From the NCBI RefSeq assembly GCF_024362405.1, contig NZ_CP101454.1:2542001-2606000 (forward strand): DNA of 64,000 bases, given 5' to 3'. Positions within the stretch are counted from its first letter, which is position 1. The number at the start of each line of letters is the position of its first letter. Positions 35,094 to 42,318 of this stretch are shown here, piece by piece. The notes beneath the pieces are model-generated. The model searched no databases. It was not told the DNA's origin and saw only the letters and a program-made list of their open reading frames with translations. The DNA is from Halorarius litoreus. GTDB taxonomy: Archaea > Halobacteriota > Halobacteria > Halobacteriales > Haloarculaceae. Both the position numbers and the translations under genes were made by a program.

Positions 35094-35326
35094 GGCTCTG
35101 TTGAAATCCTCAGACCTTGACAGAAGTCGCGTGCTGAATATTGAGCGTGGGCCTTGTTTAGACGCAGTGCAGCTAGTCTTCTCCAGACGCTCTCCAATCG
35201 ACAAGATTCGGTCGAGACCTCCTCATGGGCTGGTTCTATCCAGCCGACGTGGCTCCTGACTTGTCCAATCAAGAGCGTCTAAACAAGGCTTAGAGGGTGG
35301 ATTCAGCATGAATTCACGGTGTGCTA
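35094..35326 (+). repeat. Hairpin-type repeat split by a MITE
   Basis: Starts with the IS end GGCTCTGTTGAAATCCTCAG, then GCGTGCTGAATATTGAG. After the insert at 35,151-35,289 it resumes as GAGGGTGGATTCAGCATGAA and GGTGTGCTACG. Without the insert it would match the repeat at 19,549 with its paired arms GTGCTGAAT and ATTCAGCA. Confidence 0.75.
35151..35289. mobile_element. Nested MITE-like insertion, 139 bases
   Basis: Perfect 15-base terminal inverted repeats, GCCTTGTTTAGACGC and GCGTCTAAACAAGGC. It has no coding capacity. It is flanked by GAGCGTGG on the left and GAGGGTGG (three bases from the right end), a seven-of-eight match that fits a target duplication inside the host repeat. Confidence 0.75.
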
Positions 35327-35467
35327 CGCCCATTAATTGCGGTCGGTGTCCACTGCTCAACTTCCTCCCACGGCTGCACAATGGGTGTTCGCCCCCGAAC
35401 TTCTGTCCCTATGTGGCCTGGCTGATGCGCCACCAAGACGGACTGTCTTCACAGGTACCTCGGAGAG

Positions 35468-35875
35468 TTAACGTCCCAGCACGCCCTCGCTGATCACGAG
35501 CAGATCCCAGAAGACGACGAACAGGATTACTCGAGTGGCGAACCCGATTGGCGCCATCGAGACCAACACCCTCCGGCCAGCCACGAACAGTTGGTCGTCC
35601 GTTACGAGCAAGGTCGGCTCGAGAACCTCCTGGAGGGGCGTCGGCCACCAGTGCACTCACGTTCCCGACCGGCCCGGATTGCCACTTGACGACGGGTTCG
35701 ATAGCGGCGACGCGTGGAGATTCCCAGCGGTGTTCTGGAGATCGTATCGAGAGAGCGGCCACGTGCCTGATTCGGACGTCCACGTGGAGAGGGGACCAAG
35801 ATGTACCCGCGTCGACAGCCCACCGACTCCCCCAGCGGTCACGCCAAGGGCGCCGAGGAACTGGCGTCGGTTCAT
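35468..35875 (-). pseudogene. Decayed PQQ-like beta-propeller protein
   Basis: The minus strand starts as MNRRQFLGALGVTAGGVGGL, a Tat signal, followed by WPLSRYDLQNTAGNLHASPL, the opening of PQQ-binding or BamB-like propellers. After 72 codons the frame stops (TGA at 35,657-35,659), then continues in the same frame with TLLVTDDQLFVAGRRVL and a hydrophobic tail ending GVLGR. Normal propellers have 350 or more residues, so most of the blades are missing. An internal deletion plus a nonsense codon explains it. Confidence 0.6.
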
Positions 35876-36134
35876 GGCGCCACATCTTCAAGATGCTTTA
35901 TGAGTCTGGTGCGATAGGATTGCTGGGGTTATTGTAACCAGAGGTGGCCGAGGTGGCAACAACCACGAGGTCCCTTCGGCCGTGTGGGTCGCGATTCAGT
36001 GGTACGGTCGTGTCTCCTCGACGGTGGCCACGCGAGGACTCACTCCAGTTCTGTGACTGGCACTCGCCATACTGACCTTTACCGGCGATGTCCGGCAGAA
36101 GATGTTTCTAACAGGTTACTGACGCGCTACTCGC
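35876..36134. other. Intergenic, no gene seen
   Basis: A 259-base stretch without a convincing frame. It contains the divergent promoters of the decayed propeller gene and the membrane gene at 36,135. No repeat family member is recognised. Confidence 0.4.
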
Positions 36135-36839
36135 ATGCCCCGGCGTCCCCTCGTAACGGCCCTACTTATACTGGTTGCCGTCGGCCTACTGGCCAATCCC
36201 GTCTGGTTCTTCCCAGCGGAAGGCGAGACGAGATACACCTACACGCGCGTTCCAGTCGAGGTACAGGAGAACCGACTCGCGTACGACCCCCCTGACAGCT
36301 CCAACTTCTCCGTCATCAGCCTCAACGATCTCGAGGGCATCGGCTGTGACTACACCGACCACCATACACTCCCCAGGGGGTGTGAGTACGACACCTATCT
36401 CGTCGAGAACGGACCAGTCGGTACCTCGTACGGAGAGTATCGCGTATCCGGGCCGCAGTTCGTGTATCTGAACGGTAGTTACTACAAACGACTCAAGTAC
36501 GACGTCGAGCGGGTCTCACCCCATCGAGTTCGTGCCGAACTCGCAGAGAACGCCTCCGCGCTCCCGAGCGACCCAGAGTACGAGTCATTCGCCGTGAACC
36601 TCGTCCGTCACGGTGGGACGCGACGTTCGACGATGCCGCCGCAGGATCACGTTCTTGGACGCATCTACAAGGTCCACGATGGCTACTATGCGGTCGCGCT
36701 GGTCGAGGCGGCGCCCCTGGACCGACCCTTTGTCTCTCCGCTCATCCGACTGCTGTTGGGTGCCGTCGGCGTCGGGCTTCTCATATGGGCCAGGTACCGT
36801 GTAATGAACGAACGGGAAAACCGTGTGGGCACCAGCTAA
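36135..36839 (+). CDS. Membrane-anchored exported protein, unknown family
   Basis: A 234-residue protein with an N-terminal span (residues 8-25) and a C-terminal span (200-222), leaving about 170 residues outside. The ectodomain has GIGCDYTDHHTLPRGCEYD with two cysteines likely to pair, and a YYAVALVEA strand. Similar anchor-ectodomain-anchor proteins are frequent haloarchaeal hypotheticals. ATG 36,135 is the first plausible start. Neighbour 37,166 is a lipoprotein across repeat copy 7. Confidence 0.7.
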   Translation: MPRRPLVTALLILVAVGLLANPVWFFPAEGETRYTYTRVPVEVQENRLAYDPPDSSNFSVISLNDLEGIGCDYTDHHTLPRGCEYDTYLVENGPVGTSYGEYRVSGPQFVYLNGSYYKRLKYDVERVSPHRVRAELAENASALPSDPEYESFAVNLVRHGGTRRSTMPPQDHVLGRIYKVHDGYYAVALVEAAPLDRPFVSPLIRLLLGAVGVGLLIWARYRVMNERENRVGTS

Positions 36840-36935
36840 GCAACGCCACGTGGCTGGCCTGCGAGCAGCACCAGTCTGATTCCAGCAAGCGTGGGCTGAC
36901 TGAGCCGAATACGCTTCCCCGGGCGCTGGAAGATC

Positions 36936-37030
36936 GAACCCGACTCGCGCTATGTATTCAGCACGCCCACCGAAACCTATTCAGATGCTGTTAGAAGCGT
37001 CGTGCAAGATACAGAGGATGGATGCAGCAG
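36936..37030 (+). repeat. Island interspersed repeat, copy 7
   Basis: Shows CCGACTCGCGCTATG, TATTCAGCACGCCCACCG, GATGCTGTTAGAAGCG and CAGAGGATGGATGCAGC. Confidence 0.85.
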
Positions 37031-37165
37031 AACTCCTCGCGCTATCTTCGGGGACGCTGCCAGCGGTAGAGAGCGGTGGAAAAGAGACCCGAACTTCCCG
37101 TTAGAACCGATATTCTGCCCAGAGTGTAGCCCAAGACACTTCACACCCTCTCCACAGTTGAAGGT

Positions 37166-37609
37166 ATGAATCGGCGGACAGTCGCCACGACGCTGGGTGC
37201 AGGACTCGTTTCGGTGAGTGGGTGTTTCGAATCGGAAGCCGAGTCAAGCCCTGCTCGGGGATCTACGTCAAGCCCCGAAGAGGAGACTGTGTTGACGTAT
37301 GACCCTCCCGACGACGTAGCAGACGTTCAGTTCGACAACCACACGTCCGAGGCACTCACGGTGACGCTCCGAGCGACTGCCGATGGTGAGGAGGTGGTCG
37401 ATCGGACGTTCTCTGTCCCAACTGGAGATACCGCCCAGCCAGAGCGGACGTACGAGGAATTCAGTGGTCAGAGAACACTCACCGTTCACGTCGCGGTAGA
37501 GAACGGACCAACTGGAAGTCACGAGTTCGAAGACTCGAAGACCGATTCGGCAGGCCTGTACGTAGATCTCTATCCCGAGTCCATCGAGGTCACCGTGGGT
37601 GTTGCCTGA
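37166..37609 (+). CDS. Tat lipoprotein
   Basis: A 147-residue exported lipoprotein, MNRRTVATTLGAGLVSVSGC as Tat signal and lipobox, then an acidic Ser/Thr/Glu linker. The mature part is a small beta-sandwich, DVQFDNHTSEALTVTLRA and RTLTVHVAVENGPTG, typical of haloarchaeal Ig-like lipoproteins. Function unknown. It stands alone between repeat copies 7 and 8. Confidence 0.78.
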   Translation: MNRRTVATTLGAGLVSVSGCFESEAESSPARGSTSSPEEETVLTYDPPDDVADVQFDNHTSEALTVTLRATADGEEVVDRTFSVPTGDTAQPERTYEEFSGQRTLTVHVAVENGPTGSHEFEDSKTDSAGLYVDLYPESIEVTVGVA

Positions 37610-37667
37610 CCTGGTAATCGGGAATCGGGCAACGGTGTACTCAATCAAGAGTACTCAGTTCATCTCC

Positions 37668-37780
37668 TGACCGACTCGCGCTCTCTATGCAGCACGACTC
37701 CAGAAACCTCACCGAACGCTGTCAGAACCGGCGTGCGAGATACGGAGGCTGAATTCAGCACGGGTTCGTTGTGTGCTACT
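37668..37780 (+). repeat. Island interspersed repeat, copy 8
   Basis: Shows CCGACTCGCGCTCTC, TATGCAGCACGACTCCAGAA, CGCTGTCAGAACCGGCGTG and GGCTGAATTCAGCACGG, then the right tail GTGTGCTACTTGG shared with the hairpin-type copies. Confidence 0.85.
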
Positions 37781-37939
37781 TGGTTTCAACTGCAGTGATT
37801 TTCGTCGGTGCTTAGATCACTGGTTCCATCGGATGTGAGTGGCTTCGAACCTTGGCTATCGAGGTGAGGGAAGTATTCGGTGTAAATCACCAAAAACGAG
37901 GCAGAAGATTCATTATCGGGTTGTAGGACATGCTCATTT

Positions 37940-38179
37940 ATGACTCGAAGTGGGGGGTTGTCCGCAAGAGTGGTCTCAACCGTTGCCGAACGAAAGGGAG
38001 TCGCAGGAGAAGCGCTCCCGCCGTTGTATGAATCCATAGATCCAGACGCTCTTGAGGCAATATTCGAACACGAAACCACGAATCCCGACTCAAAGCTTCA
38101 AGTGCGGTTCTCCTATGCAGGCTACTTGGTAACAATTCGAGAATCAGGTGCCATCTCACTTGAAGACCCGCAACTCTGA
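37940..38179 (+). CDS. HalOD1 mini-protein
   Basis: A 79-residue protein with one HalOD1 domain: LSARVVSTVAERKGVAGEA, LPPLYESIDPDALEAIF and VRFSYAGYLVTIRESGA. It begins 160 bases after repeat copy 8. A DUF7344 gene follows 143 bases downstream, so the HalOD1-DUF7344 pairing of the first element recurs here in the opposite order. Confidence 0.82.
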   Translation: MTRSGGLSARVVSTVAERKGVAGEALPPLYESIDPDALEAIFEHETTNPDSKLQVRFSYAGYLVTIRESGAISLEDPQL

Positions 38180-38322
38180 GAATACCTTCGCATTACTTGA
38201 CGATGTGTAACGGTTGTGTTTCAGTCGTTCCACGTTTGCTACTGGAAGACCATCTGGCACAAGTGAATGAACGGCGAAAACTGAATTGCGTCTTTTTCCG
38301 TCCGCAGATAGAGTGAATCAGC

Positions 38323-38652
38323 ATGGCACCGACGGCCAATTCCCCTGTGTCGCCGAATGAATGTGATGATATTTTTCAGACGCTTAGTCACGAAGTCAGG
38401 AGGGAAACGATACGAGCGTTTGAAACCAACTCCCTACTCCAAACAACGACAGTCGAGTCGCTTGCAACTGAACTAGAGTCCCGCATCGCCCATCCGAATC
38501 GACGACAAATCAGACTCGAACTGGTACACAATCATCTGCCCAAGCTCGAATCTCGGAAGTGGCTGGAGTACGACCAGCGTGCAGGCGACGTCGTCTACAA
38601 GGGACACCCACGGGCACTGCCGGTACTTGAGCATATTTCGGCGATTTTCTAG
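38323..38652 (+). CDS. DUF7344 winged-helix-like protein
   Basis: A 109-residue DUF7344 protein: DDIFQTLSHEVRRETIRAF is the regulator start, then TTTVESLATELE, and RRQIRLELVHNHLPKLESR and WLEYDQRAGDVVYK as recognition and wing. It lacks the acidic tails of the homologue at 16,164. Likely DNA-binding regulator, with HalOD1 as neighbour. Confidence 0.82.
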   Translation: MAPTANSPVSPNECDDIFQTLSHEVRRETIRAFETNSLLQTTTVESLATELESRIAHPNRRQIRLELVHNHLPKLESRKWLEYDQRAGDVVYKGHPRALPVLEHISAIF

Positions 38653-38976
38653 GGCGAGTGACTCATGGGGACCCGTCGCTGATAGTTCTCGCCATCTCCG
38701 GCTGCACTCTCGAAATTTCTCACGAGGGACCTGACAAACTATAGGCTGACCATGGTCCAGTGGTGACTCGCGCCTCCAGATCGAACGATGCTATCTGCCG
38801 ATTGTGAATCCTCGCTGGTGACCGATTCGCGCTATGTATTCAGCACGGCCATCCAAACATTAATCGAATCAGACAGGATCCTCGTCGGTAACTTCGCCTT
38901 CTATCTTCAGCACGCGATTTACATTCGCAATTGAGAATCGCCACTGAGCAATACGAACGGCAGAGTTTGATGAGAT
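38653..38976. other. Intergenic with degenerate repeat copy
   Basis: A 324-base stretch without a convincing gene. It contains the ninth interspersed repeat (38,818-38,915) and a partial look-alike GTGACTCGCGCCTC near 38,763. Composition rises from here towards the GC-rich eight-gene chain. Confidence 0.5.
38818..38915 (+). repeat. Island interspersed repeat, copy 9 (degenerate right half)
   Basis: The left half is good (GGTGACCGATTCGCGCTATG, TATTCAGCACGGCC). The right half is eroded, with only CTATCTTCAGCACG recognisable near the end. Confidence 0.65.
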
Positions 38977-39207
38977 TTAGATGATGGTGGGTTGGGCTGG
39001 GGCGCCGGTGATGGCGTCTTCGACGGCGTGGAAGCGCTGGTCGCACTTCGGGCAGTAGTAGTCTGCGTCGGTATCGGCGCGAGCTGCACTCACCCCAGCG
39101 CCACCGGAGGGATAGCGCTTGCCGGCGGGCCGCCGGGACGAAGTCGTCCGCCGGACGGCGACGGAACCGCAGTCGAGACACCGGTAGCGGTAGGGTTCGC
39201 CGGACAT
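38977..39207 (-). CDS. Small two-ribbon zinc protein
   Basis: A 76-residue protein from ATG at 39,207. YRYRCLDCGSVAVRR and DYYCPKCDQRFHAVED provide two CxxC pairs, with a basic GAGVSAARAD linker between them, so it probably binds one zinc. It is the last gene of the minus-strand chain beside the tRNA-Pro gene; its start overlaps the previous stop by ATGA. Likely a nucleic-acid-associated protein. Confidence 0.72.
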   Translation of the reverse strand: MSGEPYRYRCLDCGSVAVRRTTSSRRPAGKRYPSGGAGVSAARADTDADYYCPKCDQRFHAVEDAITGAPAQPTII

Positions 39208-39368
39208 CAGGCGAGCACCTCGCTCCCTCGATGCGTTCGCTCGACGCGGTAGTTCGGCGACGCTTCCCACTCGCGAACAATGTCGACGGTCCACAGCTCG
39301 GCGACGAGATCGTCACCGTCGTAGCCGTAGGCGAGTGGAACGTCCTCGTAGCGTTCGGTGTTGGTCAC
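39207..39368 (-). CDS. Small acidic protein of the tRNA-adjacent chain
   Basis: A 53-residue protein started at GTG 39,368 (MTNTERYEDVPLAYGYDGD), ending where the zinc protein begins (ATGA overlap). It contains VAELWTVDIVREWEASPNY. The start is supported by GTGA overlap with the upstream gene. No family recognised. Confidence 0.6.
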   Translation of the reverse strand: MTNTERYEDVPLAYGYDGDDLVAELWTVDIVREWEASPNYRVERTHRGSEVLA

Positions 39369-39757
39369 GTATCGCTCACCTCGTGGATAGCGAAGGCGAT
39401 TGTCTGCTGCAGGGATTCTGCGGCGAGATGCGGGTGGTGTGTGATGCAGTCGAGTTCTCGTCGTGAGCTCGCCGTTACTTTCTGGAGAAATTTTCTGACA
39501 CTCAATTTGCTGAAACAAACTTTATTACAGAGTTTATCCCTCATATATGCGGGAGGTCTTCCTGACTGACCATATCCGGCAGCAGAAACAACCCACCCGT
39601 CTCCCCCGGCGGGTGCCCTCCCGTTTCGCTGCGGGAGATCGACTCTATTGCCGTCGGCTGTCACTGACTCCCATCTCGCGGTAAGCTCATGCTCGATTCC
39701 ACTCCGAGATTGCTCGGCCGATTCGCGCTGCTCGGTGTCGGAATTATCGTGGCTCAT
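39365..39757 (-). CDS. Hypothetical protein of the tRNA-adjacent chain
   Basis: A 130-residue frame from ATG at 39,757 (MSHDNSDTEQRESAEQSRSG), which overlaps the upstream RHH gene by four bases. The middle (39,480-39,550) is AT-rich, and the last 60 residues (MRDKLCNKVCFSKLSVRKF) may instead be a separate protein with its own promoter. The C-terminus LAAESLQQTIAFAIHEVSD is helical. No family recognised. Confidence 0.5.
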   Translation of the reverse strand: MSHDNSDTEQRESAEQSRSGIEHELTARWESVTADGNRVDLPQRNGRAPAGGDGWVVSAAGYGQSGRPPAYMRDKLCNKVCFSKLSVRKFLQKVTASSRRELDCITHHPHLAAESLQQTIAFAIHEVSDT

Positions 39758-40365
39758 GCTCGTACCTCGCTGTCGTCGCTCCAGAGTGTCCGACTGGCGA
39801 CCCACCCGACGAGTCGGAACGGGGCGTTGAGGCCGGCGTGCTGGTACTTTCGGAGTTGCTGTTCTTCCTCGGACAGCGAGCGGGACAGGCGCAAGTTGTC
39901 GCTGGCCTCCAGGCGCTCGAACTCAGTGTCGGCTTCTTCTTCGGCGGCAGCGACTTGTCCCTCCGTCCGCCGGTGGACGGTGATGCGGGCGGCCTTCACC
40001 GAGATGAAGCCCTGTTTCGCGAGCGGTTCGAGCAGTCGCGATTTCACGCTGTCCTTCGGGCACTGCTGCGTCCAGAGCTGCTGTTTCGCCTCCTCGACGG
40101 GCACCTTGATGGTGCCCATCGGGTGGTTCGAGAGCGCGACGAGCTTCTCGTAGGCGTCGGCGAGTTCCTCGTTGTCGGGAGTGTGGAGGTCGGTGCTGCC
40201 GCCGTCGGAGGCGGCGTGCTGCGCGACGAGCTCGCGGAGTTGCGTCCGAATCAACTCGGCGCGGCTCACGTCGCGCTGGTCAGCGATTTCGTCGAGCGCG
40301 CTGATGTCGACGCCCTTCGGGTTGAACGAGATGCGGCTGGGGTTGCTCTCGATGTCCTTGCTCAT
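39754..40365 (-). CDS. Ribbon-helix-helix regulator
   Basis: A 203-residue protein. Residues 10-48 form a CopG/Arc-like ribbon-helix-helix (RISFNPKGVDISALDEIAD, SRAELIRTQLRELV). The middle helix-turn-helix-like region KQQLWTQQCPKDSVKSRLL and AKQGFISVKAARITVHRR resembles a winged module. The C-terminus is coiled coil rich in glutamate. Probably a DNA-binding regulator of the chain. Its ATG at 40,365 is 33 bases after the 48-residue ORF. Confidence 0.72.
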   Translation of the reverse strand: MSKDIESNPSRISFNPKGVDISALDEIADQRDVSRAELIRTQLRELVAQHAASDGGSTDLHTPDNEELADAYEKLVALSNHPMGTIKVPVEEAKQQLWTQQCPKDSVKSRLLEPLAKQGFISVKAARITVHRRTEGQVAAAEEEADTEFERLEASDNLRLSRSLSEEEQQLRKYQHAGLNAPFRLVGWVASRTLWSDDSEVRA

Positions 40366-40398
40366 GCTCGGACACCTCCGGAGCGACTACGCGACCGA

Positions 40399-40545
40399 CT
40401 ACGCCGTGAATACGCACACGGCGCCGGGTTGAGCAATACGTAGTCGCCACCCCCCCCACACCGTCGCGGGGATGGGGCTCACGCGGGCGGGGCTGCGGGA
40501 GATACTACGGAGTGCTGCAAATCGGCGCTGGTGATCGTCGCTCAC
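40399..40545 (-). CDS. Possible 48-residue protein of the tRNA-adjacent chain
   Basis: From GTG 40,545, overlapping the SWIM gene stop by GTGA, to TAG at 40,399. The peptide starts MSDDHQRRFAALRSISRSP and contains a run of Trp and Gly encoded by a nine-C tract (VWGGWRL). The overlap is the only evidence, so it is listed with low confidence. Confidence 0.35.
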   Translation of the reverse strand: MSDDHQRRFAALRSISRSPARVSPIPATVWGGWRLRIAQPGAVCVFTA

Positions 40546-40901
40546 AGTCGCTCACCTCCGTCGGCGAGCGCCTGCTCGATGTCGTGGTCGAACTTGTCGA
40601 TCTCGTCGGGAATCACGACGGGCTGGCCGTCTGCCATGTTCGCACCGATGAACTCGGCTTTGCGGAGCGTCGCGAGGTGGGCACACGGGCCGCGGTGGAA
40701 CGTGTAGCCCTTGCAGTCGCACTCGCCGACGTAGCCGCGGCCTTCGTGCCGGAGCGTGACGACGTGGGCGTCCTCGGCATCGTCGAGGGCGATACCGAAC
40801 TGGTCGTAGCGAAGCCGCTGGATGACGGCGTTTCGTGGGTCGGCGCGCTGCCAGCTGTCGCCGTCGCCGCGGGCGGCCTCGAAGTCGAGGACGCGCGTCA
40901 C
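40542..40901 (-). CDS. SWIM zinc-finger protein
   Basis: A 119-residue protein started at GTG 40,901, overlapping the upstream stop (GTGA). The zinc-finger signature is CDCKGYTFHRGPCAHLATL, matching SWIM (CxC..CxH). Upstream strands are AHVVTLRHEGRGYVGE and the C-terminus is helical. SWIM proteins in archaea accompany mobile-element and recombination genes. It is likely DNA-associated. Confidence 0.82.
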   Translation of the reverse strand: MTRVLDFEAARGDGDSWQRADPRNAVIQRLRYDQFGIALDDAEDAHVVTLRHEGRGYVGECDCKGYTFHRGPCAHLATLRKAEFIGANMADGQPVVIPDEIDKFDHDIEQALADGGERL

Positions 40902-41143
40902 TTGCCACCACCTCGGTCGTAGCGATGGTTCCGCCGATTCAGATGCGCACACTGCTCGACCGCGTTGACGAGATCGTCGGACAGTTCTTCGGCAAGTGCC
41001 TCGACGGCGCCGACCTCGGCGTGGTGGTTGACGGCGATGACGGCGTCGACACCGGGTTGGTCGATGACGAACACGGTCTGTGTGGCGTCCTCCTCGGCGA
41101 CCTCGGCGAGGGAGGTGTCGCCACTCGCGGAGTCAGCGCTCAC
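40898..41143 (-). CDS. Small acidic hypothetical protein of the tRNA-adjacent chain
   Basis: An 81-residue protein (MSADSASGDTSLAEVAEED) with a hydrophobic strand QTVFVIDQPGVDAVIAVN and a helical C-terminus ending GGGK. I use GTG 41,143, which overlaps the upstream stop by GTGA; a second GTG at 41,152 is less likely. No family recognised. Confidence 0.65.
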   Translation of the reverse strand: MSADSASGDTSLAEVAEEDATQTVFVIDQPGVDAVIAVNHHAEVGAVEALAEELSDDLVNAVEQCAHLNRRNHRYDRGGGK

Positions 41144-41268
41144 GGCGCACACACCCCATCGGAGCGTGCTGGGCAGTCCTGGTCGGGCTGGTCGATGCGG
41201 CAGCCGCAGGTGTCGCAGATGGGGGCGTCGAGGCTGTCGAGGTCGACGCGAGGCCGAACCTCAGACAT
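41140..41268 (-). CDS. 42-residue zinc-finger micro-protein
   Basis: First gene of the chain: MSEVRPRVDLDSLDAPICDT, then CGC and a later DCPA and VCAP. Cysteines at residues 18, 21, 23, 32 and 40 suggest a small metal-binding fold. It starts at ATG 41,268, 62 bases after the tRNA-Pro 3' end on the same strand. Its stop overlaps the next gene by GTGA. A TTTTAACTG stretch upstream may serve as promoter. Confidence 0.6.
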   Translation of the reverse strand: MSEVRPRVDLDSLDAPICDTCGCRIDQPDQDCPARSDGVCAP

Positions 41269-41330
41269 GGCGGCACCTCAAAAAACTGGACGTTTGTGCG
41301 AAAGCAGCCGCTAAATCAGTTAAAACCGTA

Positions 41331-41401
41331 TGGGACCGCCGAGAATTGAACTCGGGTCCTACGGACCCCATCCGCAGAGGATACCACTACCCCACGGTCC
41401 C
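41331..41401 (-). tRNA. tRNA-Pro (anticodon GGG)
   Basis: The minus strand folds as a 71-base tRNA. The acceptor stem is GGGACCG with CGGTCCC, the anticodon stem TGCGG with CCGTA around the loop ATGGGGT, giving anticodon GGG (proline, codon CCC). The T arm is CCGAG-TTCAATT-CTCGG and the discriminator is A; the 3' CCA is not encoded. It is followed on the same strand by the eight-gene chain, which suggests an integration site. Confidence 0.92.
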
Positions 41402-41450
41402 TTGCATGTGAGTCGAGTACGGTTCTCGGGTTAAGGGCTTCGTTTTCGGG

Positions 41451-42317
41451 CTACACCAGCACGCGTTCGAGCGCCACTGCCTCGCCCGATTCGGCGGCGG
41501 GGTCGCCGACGAGCGTCCCCAGACAGACGGCCGCACCGTCGGGCGTGTAACACGCGACGAACGTTCCCGGCTCGTCGGTCTCGCTGTCGATGATACCGGG
41601 GGCGTACACCGGGGCGCCCTCGCGTATCTGTTCGGCGGCGCTCGGTGCGACCGTCACGCGCGGAATCCCCTCCAGCGCGCGCTCGGCGGGGTCGACGACC
41701 TCGCGAAGCCACGTCTCGTCGCCGGTCTCACGCCACTCGGTCACGGCGTCCTGGAGGTCGTGGAGGGTGTGGAGGTCCGTGTCGTCGAACGGCCCTGTTC
41801 CGGTTCGGCGCAGATGCCCCATGTGTGCTCCCGTCCCGAGCGCGAGCCCGAGGTCGTGACAGAGCTTCCGGATGTAGGTCCCGGACGCACAGCGAACTCG
41901 CAGCAGCGCCCGGCGTTCTTCGGTCTCCAGCACCTCGAGGTCGTGAATCCGGCGCGTCCGCAGTCGCCGTGAAACCGCGCTCTTACGCGGCGGCTTCTGG
42001 TAGATCTCCCCTTCGAACTCGGCGGCCACGGACTCGAAGTCGGCGGGCACCGGGCGGTGACACTCCAGCACCGTGACGTACTCCTTGACGGCGTCGTCGA
42101 ACACCTGGGCGGCGCGGGTCGCGTCGCCGAGCAGGGTGGGGAGACAGCCCGTAACTTTGGGGTCGAGCGTGCCGGAGTGGGCTGCTCGCTCCTGCCCGGT
42201 CATGTCGCGGACCCAGCCTGCGACTTGGTGGGCGGAGGGGCCGGGCGGTTTATCGAGGTTGACGACCCCGAAGGCGAGCAGTTCCTCGGCTGAGCGCTCG
42301 GTGGGGTCGCCGCGCAT
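41451..42317 (-). CDS. tRNA/rRNA pseudouridine synthase, TruB/Cbf5 family
   Basis: A 288-residue pseudouridine synthase of the archaeal Cbf5/TruB family, the H/ACA guide-RNA enzyme or tRNA U55 enzyme. The catalytic motif is AHSGTLDPKVTGCLP, with the Asp of GTLDP. Preceding NLDKPPGPSAHQV is the N-terminal signature, and a PUA-like tail (APVYAPGIID, VACYTPDGAAV) closes the protein. It is co-directional with cmk, one base apart. Length is full. Confidence 0.92.
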   Translation of the reverse strand: MRGDPTERSAEELLAFGVVNLDKPPGPSAHQVAGWVRDMTGQERAAHSGTLDPKVTGCLPTLLGDATRAAQVFDDAVKEYVTVLECHRPVPADFESVAAEFEGEIYQKPPRKSAVSRRLRTRRIHDLEVLETEERRALLRVRCASGTYIRKLCHDLGLALGTGAHMGHLRRTGTGPFDDTDLHTLHDLQDAVTEWRETGDETWLREVVDPAERALEGIPRVTVAPSAAEQIREGAPVYAPGIIDSETDEPGTFVACYTPDGAAVCLGTLVGDPAAESGEAVALERVLV

Positions 42318-42318
42318 C

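Noticed and set aside
41331..41353. Search by eye for a second copy of the tRNA-Pro 3' end as an att site
   Set aside because: No convincing repeat of TGGGACCGCCGAGAAT was found in the window; the far end may be outside or eroded.
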